From contig NZ_BMRY01000013.1 in the NCBI RefSeq assembly GCF_014648875.1, positions 124,001 through 188,000 on the forward strand: DNA of 64,000 nucleotides. Direction: 5' to 3'. The DNA is from Streptomyces parvus (lineage in GTDB: Bacteria > Actinomycetota > Actinomycetes > Streptomycetales > Streptomycetaceae). Numbering within the stretch: the stretch's first letter is position 1; each line of letters begins with the position of its first letter. A program made the translations under genes and the position numbers. Shown piece after piece: positions 18,401-25,292 of the stretch. The notes beneath the pieces were generated by a model, which was not told the origin of the DNA, did not search any database, and saw nothing but the letters and a program-made list of their open reading frames with translations.

Positions 18401-19765
18401 CTCCCAGTAGTCGGGGACCTTCTGGAACGAACCCGTCTGGAGGATCGAGCCGTTGAGGTACGGCCAGGCCAGACCGGGCAGCACGACCGCGGCTGCGACG
18501 ACCGGCGCGAGGCGGCGTATCCGGGCCGGGTTGCGGTCCCGCCGGGCGGCGGCCACCGTGGCGACGCCGACGATGTGCGCCAGCCCCAGGGCCAGGGCCA
18601 GCGCCAGACCCGTCTGGAACTTGTAGATGTTCCGGAACGGCACCAACCAGGTGTCCAGCCAGTCCTGCACCGTGCCGTGGAACAGACCGCCCAGCGCACC
18701 GCCGTACCCGGCGAGCGTGACGAGCGCCACGGACAGCACGGTCAGCACCAGCCAGCGGCGCTCGGGCAGATCACGCCGCGCCAGACCCGCCAGACCCAGA
18801 GCGGCGGCCAGCGCCGAACCGAGGATCGTGACGGTCGAGGTCGCGACGGTCCAGCCGGCCGGCAGCCAGGCCTCGCCGAAGTTCAGATAGCCCACCCAGT
18901 TGCCGGCGCCGCGCAGCACCTCGGTCGCCGACATGGTGGTCGTGGTGGTGTACGAGGACTCCACGTACGGCATGAAGTTCTCGCCGAAGGTCCCCAGCAG
19001 CAGCAGCGGAACGATCCACCAGGCGGTCGCCATGATCACGCCCGGTATCCACCACAGCAGCAGCCCGCGCTTGCGCGGACCGCCCGGCCGGGACAGCAGA
19101 TACAGCCCCACCGGCAGCAGCGAAGCCAGCGTGGAGGCGGCGTTGACCCCGCCCATCAGCGGGATCAGCAGCGCGGACCGGACCGCCGCGATCCGCGGAG
19201 TGAGGCGCGGGTTCGTCAGCGGCAGCAGCACCCACGGCAGCAGGGCGCCCGGCAGCGCGGCGGCCGACGTCGAGCCCACCACGATGGTGTACGTCGGCCA
19301 CAGCGCGTAGACGACCGCGCCGAGCAGCCGGGTGGCCGGTGAACCCACCCGCAGCCGCTCCGCGAGCCGCAGCGCACCCCAGAAGGCGGTCGCCACGATG
19401 ATCGACAGCCACAGCCGCTCGGCCAGCCAGGTGGGCACCCGCAGCAGCTCGGCGGTGCCGTAGTACGGCAGCATCGGCACGAGATAGCCGATGTACTGGT
19501 CGGCTATCCCGCCGAACCCGGAACGGCTGTGCCACAGCTCGCCCAGGTCGCCGAGGAACCGGCCGGGGGCCGTGACGACACCGAGCTTGGTGTCGAAGGT
19601 CATCCGACCCGGCGACACCGCCAGGAACGCCGCGAAGACGGCGGCCCAGAACCCCAGGAGCCAGCGCCGGGAGCGCGCCTGCGGCGGGCCGTCGGCGGGC
19701 ACGGTGGGCTCGGGACCCGGGCCGTCCGGGGCCGCGGGCCGGGGTGGGTGGACAGCGCTGGTCAT
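15479..19765 (-). CDS. AftD-like alpha-(1->3)-arabinofuranosyltransferase family protein
   Basis: 1428 aa. The N-terminal 430 or so residues are a GT-C-type membrane domain with many helices and an early FDTKLGVVTAPGRFL loop holding the acidic residue expected of GT-C enzymes. The long extracytoplasmic part contains at least two discoidin-like (F5/8 type C) modules, near residues 745-840 (NAFDGNPATGW) and 965-1040 (LTDGDLTTAW). Four to six helices end the protein (from about 1250). Mycobacterial AftD, which branches cell-wall arabinan, has the same order and size. Start ATG 19765 overlaps the upstream TGA (ATGA); a GTG six bases earlier is possible. Arabinan is not a major Streptomyces wall polymer, so the actual sugar may differ. 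Confidence 0.88.
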   Translation of the reverse strand: MTSAVHPPRPAAPDGPGPEPTVPADGPPQARSRRWLLGFWAAVFAAFLAVSPGRMTFDTKLGVVTAPGRFLGDLGELWHSRSGFGGIADQYIGYLVPMLPYYGTAELLRVPTWLAERLWLSIIVATAFWGALRLAERLRVGSPATRLLGAVVYALWPTYTIVVGSTSAAALPGALLPWVLLPLTNPRLTPRIAAVRSALLIPLMGGVNAASTLASLLPVGLYLLSRPGGPRKRGLLLWWIPGVIMATAWWIVPLLLLGTFGENFMPYVESSYTTTTTMSATEVLRGAGNWVGYLNFGEAWLPAGWTVATSTVTILGSALAAALGLAGLARRDLPERRWLVLTVLSVALVTLAGYGGALGGLFHGTVQDWLDTWLVPFRNIYKFQTGLALALALGLAHIVGVATVAAARRDRNPARIRRLAPVVAAAVVLPGLAWPYLNGSILQTGSFQKVPDYWESTGSWLKNNSPDDRALVVPATAHGIYTWGSPIDQPLDVLAESPYAQRDYVPFGTPGNRRAMDAVEQALTSGGEVPGLSEYLNRAGLHYVVVRNDLDPDQLGYVPSTTVKRTLEASGYSRVKGYGPVMTAGRIAADTPVQVEGLYPRQRAVEIYEPPKGTERPGRAEATPVASTAVVSGGPESLLPLSANGAIEGRPTVLAGDAHPGLGRPSLYAAGDGLRRADTRFGLVNSNTSYTYTADERNAEESAQDPGREPRQILPTSGAKHQTTAVIRGAKSVSASSVGNWLFHLPQYDPVNAFDGNPATGWAEGSPGAPKGEWVRVDFSTPTDIPGSIQVTPLPSGNVRAAPTVIRVETDKGSKDSPLRTDGSAQQVAAPTGQAAWLKVTILESQQGRPGLTGAGFTDIAIPGVQVTRMLELPNDAPREGADATMFSLKRGSDPGGLSSVAAEVGLGRQFTAPEAGDYTVSATALPVPGEALDKLLFELTGERDKIEVTADSTARLGTNLSPRNLTDGDLTTAWIAGERPVLRLTWPEKRPVGEIVFAAAGGLSARAEQVQISSPDGTAVASVDENGMARFSPVNTDRMDITISKTAPLTVHNPVADGQLQLPVGLSEVYIPALEEFRSPQPKPDQKFSLPCGKGPVLSVGGTYMETRAEGRVRDLTQRRPIEVSLCTDDSKVELAASSTTVQAGDEGPLAITDVTLSNGTTEAAAATPRSVDVEQGEGDRRTVEVGAGEASYLQIHENHNKGWKATLDGKELTPLRIDGWQQAWLVPEGEGGTVTLEYEPAKIYQWGLIGAGVLFLALVVLALVGRKGSGREETEELPAPPGPGLILGTIALTLVGVVIAGPVAVAVPLLAVLAHFRPRLLVPVAFAAMAAAGVVAAVGTGESTTTGEGAFGATAQLLALIGLFAALVTVGREPLGRRAVRAGQDAAEPAPAGDDRPTVQLPAQPAPPSGRTLSADGRHPAKGEDA

Positions 19766-20481
19766 GAACACCGCCGGAGAATGAGGAGGAGGTTCCAGGT
19801 GGCGAATTCCCGCAGGACGGGGATCCGCGGCACGAGCTGGGGAAGGACGGGCCAGTAACGCGAGCGTGCGGACACGACGGTCACGTCACTACGGCTCCGG
19901 ACATGGCGCAGCGTCTCGCCGACGCCGATCCGGAAGAGGTTGTCGCCGAGGCGGTGCTTGGCCGGGCGGCCGGTGCGGCGCTCGTAGCGGCTCCGGGCGC
20001 GCTCGGCGCCCAGATAGTGCCAGGGCGCCCACTCGTGGCCGCCCCAGGGCGAGTACCAGTTGGTGAAGGAGACGTAGATCAGACCGCCCGGGCGGGTCAC
20101 CCGGGCCATCTCGCTGAGAAAGGTGTGCGGATCGGCCACGTGCTCCAGCACGTTGGAGGAGAAGCAGACGTCCGCCGCACCGTCGGCCAGCGGCAGCAGA
20201 TAGCCGTCGGCGACGACGGTGTCCGCACGCTCGCCCGGGCCGATCTCGGCCGTGTCCGGTTCGAAGAGGTAGCCGTGCGCACCGCGCCGACGGAACTCCC
20301 GGGTGAAGTAGCCGTCACCGCCGCCGATGTCCACGACGACCTTGCCCCGGACCGGACCGTGCCGCTCCACCTGGTCCGCGGCGTCGCGGGCCAGCAGGGT
20401 GTACGCCGTCGCCGGATCGCCCTGCTCGCGCATGAAGGCGCGGAACAGGGCGGCCGAGCGCCGGAAGGAAGGGTCTTTCAC
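19762..20481 (-). CDS. Class I SAM-dependent methyltransferase
   Basis: 239 aa. Motif I VVVDIGGGDGYFTREF, then LFEPD, SSNVLEHVADPHTFLSEMARVTRPGGLIYVSFTNWYSPWGGHEW. The C-terminal half ends in a hydrophobic NLLLILRRC. The GTG start at 20481 overlaps the TGA of the glycosyltransferase gene (GTGA). It probably methylates a sugar or lipid carrier intermediate of the same operon. The open frame upstream is a shadow of the glycosyltransferase. Confidence 0.9.
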   Translation of the reverse strand: MKDPSFRRSAALFRAFMREQGDPATAYTLLARDAADQVERHGPVRGKVVVDIGGGDGYFTREFRRRGAHGYLFEPDTAEIGPGERADTVVADGYLLPLADGAADVCFSSNVLEHVADPHTFLSEMARVTRPGGLIYVSFTNWYSPWGGHEWAPWHYLGAERARSRYERRTGRPAKHRLGDNLFRIGVGETLRHVRSRSDVTVVSARSRYWPVLPQLVPRIPVLREFATWNLLLILRRCS

Positions 20482-21647
20482 GCGCTCGCACCGATCGCCG
20501 GGGCGTTCACGCCGCTGGTCGCCTCGGCGGCGACCGCCATGAACTGCCGGACACTGCTTGTCCACCGGAACGCGGCGGCCCGCTCCCGGGCCGCCTTGCC
20601 CATGGCCTCGCGCCGCTCGTCGTCCAGGGCGAGCGCGCACCAGGCCGCGGCGAAGGAGGAGGCGCCCCGGGCCAGGATGCCCGTGACCCCGTCCTCGACG
20701 GAGTCGCGCAGCCCCGGCACGTCGAAGCCCAGGGTCGGGGTGGAGCGTGCGCCGGCCTCCGTGACGACCAGCCCCCACCCCTCCACGGCCGCCGGATGCA
20801 GCAGCATCCACGACGCGCAGAGCAGCCGGTGCTTCTCCGCCTCGGTGACATGCCCGGCGAACTCCACACCGGGGCCGGCGAGCCGCTCCAGACGGGCCCG
20901 CTCGGGGCCGTCGCCGACGATGACGAGCCGGCCACCGGTGACCGGCCGGACCCGCTCCCACAGCTGGAGCAGCAGATCGATGCGCTTGTAGTCGACGAGC
21001 CGGCCGAGCGCCGTGAACAGCGGGGTCTCGGACCGGTCGCCCTGCGGCTTCGGCTCCTCGACGCCGTTGTGCACCACCCTGATCCGGTGGTCGGGCACGC
21101 CCAGGTCACGCAGCGCGCCCGCCGTGGACGGGGACACCGCGATCATCAGGTGGTCGCGGTAGGCCCGGGACAGGGCCCAGTGCTCCAGCCGCCGGCCGGC
21201 CCGCGCCACCGGCATCGGGAACCGCATGTCCCACAGGTCGGTGTGCACATGGTTGACGAGGCACACGGTGGGCCCGCGGTGCCACAGGGGCGCGAGGTAC
21301 GGCATGCCGTTGCAGACCTCGACCAGCAGGTCGCAGTCGCCGACCTGCCGGGCGAAGGCGGACCGCGCACCGAGGTAGTGCCCCAGGGTGCCGCCCGCCG
21401 AGACGACTCGGTAGGGCCTGCGGGCGGCCTGGCCGCCGCACAGGAGGGTGACGTCGTGGCCCTGCTCGGTGAGGCCCGAGGCGAGCCGGTCGATCAGCAG
21501 CTCGGAGCCGCCGGCGGCCGGGTTGCCCAGGTCGCGGTGGGCGAGGAAGACGATGCGTCGCGGGGTCGCGGGGACCCTGGAGGACGCCGGGCCCTGACCC
21601 TGGCGCGTGACTGCATCGAGCAGTGGGGGAGGTACGTGCTGGGGCAT
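20478..21647 (-). CDS. GT4 family glycosyltransferase
   Basis: About 389 aa. N-terminal Rossmann domain with the nucleotide-sugar/acceptor loop NPAAGGSELLIDRL, a NHVHTDLW block in the middle, and the GT-B C-domain with FTALGRLVDYKRID and the EX7E motif (EGWGLVVTEA). It is retaining, cytoplasmic and likely the first sugar-transfer step of the operon, acting before the membrane-bound AftD-like enzyme. ATG 21647 is preferred; a TTG 12 bases upstream is also in frame. The 265-base region before it is a long C/T-rich leader on the coding strand. Confidence 0.9.
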   Translation of the reverse strand: MPQHVPPPLLDAVTRQGQGPASSRVPATPRRIVFLAHRDLGNPAAGGSELLIDRLASGLTEQGHDVTLLCGGQAARRPYRVVSAGGTLGHYLGARSAFARQVGDCDLLVEVCNGMPYLAPLWHRGPTVCLVNHVHTDLWDMRFPMPVARAGRRLEHWALSRAYRDHLMIAVSPSTAGALRDLGVPDHRIRVVHNGVEEPKPQGDRSETPLFTALGRLVDYKRIDLLLQLWERVRPVTGGRLVIVGDGPERARLERLAGPGVEFAGHVTEAEKHRLLCASWMLLHPAAVEGWGLVVTEAGARSTPTLGFDVPGLRDSVEDGVTGILARGASSFAAAWCALALDDERREAMGKAARERAAAFRWTSSVRQFMAVAAEATSGVNAPAIGASA

Positions 21648-21912
21648 TGGGCGCTCCAACTCGGCTCGGGGTGCGGGAACTCGCGGACGAGCGGAAAGAG
21701 GGGGGAGAGGGTTGTCCGCGGACGGGCGAAAGAACGGAAGACGGAAGGGGACGGGAGGGTACGGGAAACGGAGGGGCGTACGGGGCGGGGCGGGGATCGC
21801 ACATGATGTGACGGAAAAGGGAAGACCGGGGGGCCGTGCTCTGGTGGGGATAGACAGTTTTCGGCACGGGTTACCGCCCGGCTACTCACCGGAGCAACAA
21901 CTTGCGGGTAAC
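21648..21912. other. Leader/promoter region of the envelope operon
   Basis: 265 bases between the glycosyltransferase start and the DUF3068 stop, both genes on the minus strand. The plus strand is strikingly purine-rich (21660-21840), so an operon transcript starting here would have a C/U-rich leader. CACAT-G-ATGTG at 21800-21810 is a small inverted repeat. No open frame looks like a gene. I could not pick a convincing -35/-10 pair; the operon may also be read through from DUF3068. Confidence 0.5.
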
Positions 21913-22896
21913 TCAGGTGTGCGTACTCGTCATCATGTGAGTGTTCTGGGCCTCCGGAGCCTCCCGGCGCCCCCGGACGACGAGGACGACGCCCACGACC
22001 GTGAGTACGAGCCCGATCCCGGCCGCTCCCGTCGGGGCGGTCTCACCGAGCATCGCCAGCCGGTCGCTGTCCGCGGACGCCAGCTCGACCTGCTTCTTCT
22101 GGGTCGCCTCGGTGAACTCCACCCGCTTGCTCTCCAGCAGCACCACGGCGTCCTTCTTCGAGCCGGGCGCGCGCAGTGTCTTCTTCGGGCCGATCGCCGC
22201 GTTGATGATGCGGCCGGTGCGCTTGTCCACGACCAGTTCGATGCCGCTGTTGGAATACCACTCCTCGGCCAGCACCTGGGGCGTCTTCTTCCGGTCCACG
22301 AGCAGCCCGGGCACCTGACGCACCCCGGTCTTCGTGGGCTCGACCTCGCCCTTGAACAGGTAGCCGGCGTAGCCCTGGATCTTCTTCTCGCCCTCGAAGG
22401 AGAGCCGCACCACACCGCCGAGCGTGCTGTCCCACCAGCGGTAGGCGCGCTTCTCGACGTCGAAGGGGAACTTGAGGTAGGCCTCCCCGTCGAACGTCGG
22501 GGACTCCTCGCAGCAGTGCACCGGCTCGTTGGTGGTGCGGTCGGTCACCCAGCGCTCCAGCGTCCACTGGAGGGCGTCACGGGGATCGGAGGCGGGCAGC
22601 GTCGCGTCGTGGTCGACGGACGTGGACACGTCCCAGACGGCGTTGCCGCTCTTCTCGCTGTCGGCCACGTCCCCGCGCACCTGCCGGGTGATCGTGATCG
22701 TCTCGTCCTCGACCGTCTCCACCTTGCCGGTGTCGAAATAGCTTCCGGTACCGGTGAACACGGTGGTGGTGTCGATGTCTGTCGGGGTGCGCTTGGCATG
22801 CGGCTGGACATACCAGACGAGCAGTGGTGCGAGGACGAGCAGAAAGACCCCCGCCCCCAGCAGAACGAGCGAGAGGGGTGAAGCATTGCGGCGCAT
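21913..22896 (-). CDS. DUF3068 (PorA-family) membrane-anchored protein
   Basis: 327 aa. N-terminal helix (SLVLLGAGVFLLVLAPLLVWY), a large extracytoplasmic region with a CC pair (VHCCEESPTF), repeated short beta-strand patterns and a YSNSGIELVVDKRTGRI block, then a C-terminal helix (GAAGIGLVLTVVGVVLVV). This is the DUF3068 layout, now called the porin PorA family after the corynebacterial protein; no pore function is shown for Streptomyces members. AGGAG is present before ATG 22896. It lies just upstream of the envelope operon on the same strand, which supports a role outside the membrane in the same process. Confidence 0.85.
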   Translation of the reverse strand: MRRNASPLSLVLLGAGVFLLVLAPLLVWYVQPHAKRTPTDIDTTTVFTGTGSYFDTGKVETVEDETITITRQVRGDVADSEKSGNAVWDVSTSVDHDATLPASDPRDALQWTLERWVTDRTTNEPVHCCEESPTFDGEAYLKFPFDVEKRAYRWWDSTLGGVVRLSFEGEKKIQGYAGYLFKGEVEPTKTGVRQVPGLLVDRKKTPQVLAEEWYSNSGIELVVDKRTGRIINAAIGPKKTLRAPGSKKDAVVLLESKRVEFTEATQKKQVELASADSDRLAMLGETAPTGAAGIGLVLTVVGVVLVVRGRREAPEAQNTHMMTSTHT

Positions 22897-22970
22897 CCGG
22901 GCACTCCTGGGTCGAAATCTCTTCGCGGAGGTGCACGGGCCCCGGGCCGGTCAGCCCTTGATTGGCGTGA

Positions 22971-23000
22971 ACAGTAAGCAAGGCCTTGACGAGATGTCAA
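22971..23000 (-). promoter_or_regulatory. Candidate sigma70-type promoter for DUF3068
   Basis: On the minus strand TTGACA (22995-23000) is followed after 18 bases by TACTGT (22971-22976), about 75 bases before the DUF3068 start. The -35 matches consensus perfectly and the -10 partly. Confidence 0.5.
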
Positions 23001-23082
23001 TGACCTGTCGACACTGTGTGGGAGCCGGAGGGGCCCGGCTCAACGGGGTGGGGATCGCCTCCAGCAAGGAGCTGACCCGACT

Positions 23083-23235
23083 ATGCGCAGACTCATCGCC
23101 GCTCTTTCCACCGCCGTGGTGGCCGCGGCGCTCGCCGTAGGTGCGGCGGTCGGTGTCGTGGCACTGCTCGACGCCACCCCCGACCAGCCCAATACGCCAC
23201 TGATCAGCTACGACACCGCACCGGCGGCTCCATGA
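23083..23235 (+). CDS. 50-aa membrane peptide (DUF2613-like)
   Basis: 50 aa: start MRRLIAAL, one long hydrophobic helix (about residues 5-29), a short Pro-containing tail and an end at PLISYDTAPAAP. It resembles DUF2613, a family of very small actinobacterial membrane proteins of unknown function. AAGGAG is 11 bases upstream, and codon use is typical of the chromosome. Its TGA overlaps the ATG of the PucR regulator (ATGA), so the two are translationally coupled. Confidence 0.75.
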   Translation: MRRLIAALSTAVVAAALAVGAAVGVVALLDATPDQPNTPLISYDTAPAAP

Positions 23236-24437
23236 CGCGCACGGCCTGGCAGGAGGTGCCCCGGTCCCAGCTGGACCGGTTCGCCACCATCGCCCTGTCC
23301 GAGGCCCCGGAGCTCGCCCAGACGATCCTGCACGCGATCCGCCGGGACTACCCCTACCTCCACCTCGTCGAGGACGAGTCCGGGGAGCCGCTGGCCCTGG
23401 TCGGCATCCGCCGTGCCATCGAGGGGTTCGTCGACAACCTGACCTCCGGCGCGCACCCCCGCGTGCCGCCGGAGATGTTCCAGGAGTTCGGACGGGGCGA
23501 GGGCCTGGAGGGCCGCAGCCTCGACTCGCTCCAGGCCATCTACCGCTTCGGCGTCCGGCTCACCTGGCGCAGGCTCGCCGAGATCGGCCAGCAGGTCGAC
23601 ATCCCGGCGCCCGCCATGTACGAGCTGGCCGAATCGGGATTCGAGTATCTGGACGGGCTCGTGGAACAGTCGGTACGGGGCTACGCCGAGGCGGCGGCCC
23701 GGCGCGCCAGCGAACGCCTCCGCCTCCAGCGCCAGCTGATCGAGATGCTGCTCATGGAGCACCGTGTCGAATCGACCCGGACCCTGGCCGAGCGGGCCGC
23801 TCGCATCGGCTGGGAGCTTCCCGAGACGATCGCGGTGGGCGTCCTCATCCGCCCCGCCCGGGAGGCGGTGGCCCCGGCCGTCGGCCAGGGCATCCTGCTG
23901 GAGATGGAGAGCGAGCAGCCGCGCATCGTCATCCCGGACCCGGACACGGCGGGCCGCGTGGAGACCCTGCGACGGGCCACGGCGGGCTGGTCCGGGGCGA
24001 TCGGCCCGGCGGTCCCGCTGGCCGCCGCCGCGACCTCGCTGCGCTGGGCGGAGACGGCGGTCCAGCTGATCAAGAAGGACCTGCTCCCGCAGGGCGAGGT
24101 GCTGCACTGCACCGAGCGCGTGGAGGAGCTGGTCCTGCTGCCGGCCCAGGAGCTGATCGACGCCTCCGCCCGCCGCTGCCTCGCCCCGCTGGACGGCCTC
24201 AGCCCGACCCAGTCGCGGCGGCTGGCCGAGACCCTGCTCGCCTGGATCGAGACCCCCGGCGGCGCCCCCGAGGTGGCCGCCCGCCTCGGCGTCCACCCCC
24301 AGACGGCCCGCTACCGGCTGCGGCAGATCCGCGAGCTGTGGGGCGACGCCATCGACGAACCGGACCAGCGGTTCGAGATGCTGCTCGTGCTCCGCGCCCA
24401 GCGGCTGCGGGGCGACCTGGCCCCGGCTCAGGGGTGA
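23232..24437 (+). CDS. PucR family transcriptional regulator
   Basis: 401 aa. The N-terminal helical region (about 1-170) contains SLDSLQAIYRFGVRLTWRRL, a sensor-like domain common in Streptomyces PucR proteins. A GGDEF-related central part follows, then the C-terminal PucR helix-turn-helix (HTH_30): ETPGGAPEVAARLGVHPQTARYRLRQIRELWG. It is coupled to the small membrane peptide upstream and converges on the SDR gene, with a strong hairpin between them. Target genes are not obvious. The adjacent catabolic cluster has its own FadR-type regulator. Confidence 0.9.
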   Translation: MTRTAWQEVPRSQLDRFATIALSEAPELAQTILHAIRRDYPYLHLVEDESGEPLALVGIRRAIEGFVDNLTSGAHPRVPPEMFQEFGRGEGLEGRSLDSLQAIYRFGVRLTWRRLAEIGQQVDIPAPAMYELAESGFEYLDGLVEQSVRGYAEAAARRASERLRLQRQLIEMLLMEHRVESTRTLAERAARIGWELPETIAVGVLIRPAREAVAPAVGQGILLEMESEQPRIVIPDPDTAGRVETLRRATAGWSGAIGPAVPLAAAATSLRWAETAVQLIKKDLLPQGEVLHCTERVEELVLLPAQELIDASARRCLAPLDGLSPTQSRRLAETLLAWIETPGGAPEVAARLGVHPQTARYRLRQIRELWGDAIDEPDQRFEMLLVLRAQRLRGDLAPAQG

Positions 24438-24450
24438 GGCCGAAGCCGAC

Positions 24451-24482
24451 GCGGCCCGCACGTCCTCGGACGTGCGGGCCGC
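24451..24482. terminator. Bidirectional hairpin between convergent genes
   Basis: Perfect 13-bp stem GCGGCCCGCACGT with its complement, separated by a 6-base loop (CCTCGG), between the 3' ends of the PucR and SDR genes. No T-run follows, as is usual for Streptomyces terminators. Confidence 0.8.
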
Positions 24483-24501
24483 GGTGCGTTCTGCGCCCGT
24501 T

Positions 24502-25287
24502 CTAGACCGGGGTGACGTACGCCCCGGCGATCCCGCCGTCGACCAGGAAGTCCGTGGCGTTCACGAACGAGGAGTCGTCGCTCGCCAGGAACGCCACGGC
24601 GGCGGCGATCTCCGTCGGCTCGGCGAACCGTCCGACCGGGATGTGGACCAGCCGCCGGGCGGCCCGCTCCGGGTCCTTGGCGAACAGCTCCTGGAGCAGC
24701 GGGGTGTTGACCGGCCCCGGGCAGAGCGCGTTGACGCGGATGCCGTTCCGCGCGAACTGCACCCCCAGCTCGCGCGACATCGCCAGCACCCCGCCCTTGG
24801 ACGCGGTGTACGAGATCTGCGAGGTGGCCGCGCCCATCCGGGCCACGAACGAGGCCGTGTTGATGATGGAGCCCCTGCCCTGCGCGCGCATGTAGGGGAT
24901 GGCCGCCTTGCAGCAGAGGTAGACCGAGGTGAGGTTGACCTCCTGCACCCGCTTCCACGCCTCCAGACCGGTGTCCAGGATGGAGTCGTCGTCGGGCGGC
25001 GAGATCCCCGCGTTGTTGAACGCGATGTCGACCGACCCGTAGGTGTCGTGGGCGGCCTTGAACAGGGCGTCCACCTCCTCGGCGTCGGTGACGTCGGTCC
25101 GGACGAAGAGCCCGGCGGCCTCCTCGGCGGCGGCCTTGCCGCGCTCCTCGTCCACATCGGCGCAGACGACATGGGCGCCCTCGGCGGCCAGCCGCCGCAC
25201 GGTGGCCAGACCGATGCCGCTGCCGGCCCCGGTGACGACGGCGGTGCGGCCGACCAGGCGGCGGCAGACGGAAGAAGTGTCGGTCAT
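24502..25287 (-). CDS. Short-chain dehydrogenase/reductase
   Basis: 261 aa. Classical SDR: cofactor loop TGAGSGIG, NNAG, the catalytic Ser in NTASF, YTASK (Tyr and Lys), and PGPVNTPL. The Asp in CADVDEE after strand 2 favours NAD(H). In this cluster it is the best candidate to oxidise gamma-glutamylethanolamide to the aldehyde. It lies five bases downstream of the aldehyde dehydrogenase gene on the same strand, so they are co-transcribed from the glutamine-synthetase-like gene. Confidence 0.9.
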   Translation of the reverse strand: MTDTSSVCRRLVGRTAVVTGAGSGIGLATVRRLAAEGAHVVCADVDEERGKAAAEEAAGLFVRTDVTDAEEVDALFKAAHDTYGSVDIAFNNAGISPPDDDSILDTGLEAWKRVQEVNLTSVYLCCKAAIPYMRAQGRGSIINTASFVARMGAATSQISYTASKGGVLAMSRELGVQFARNGIRVNALCPGPVNTPLLQELFAKDPERAARRLVHIPVGRFAEPTEIAAAVAFLASDDSSFVNATDFLVDGGIAGAYVTPV

Positions 25288-25292
25288 GGTGC

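Noticed and set aside
15503-19342. 1279-codon open frame on the plus strand
   Set aside because: Opposite the AftD-like gene. It is a high-GC shadow rich in Arg, Gly, Gln and His with no domain, while the minus strand has a clear family match.
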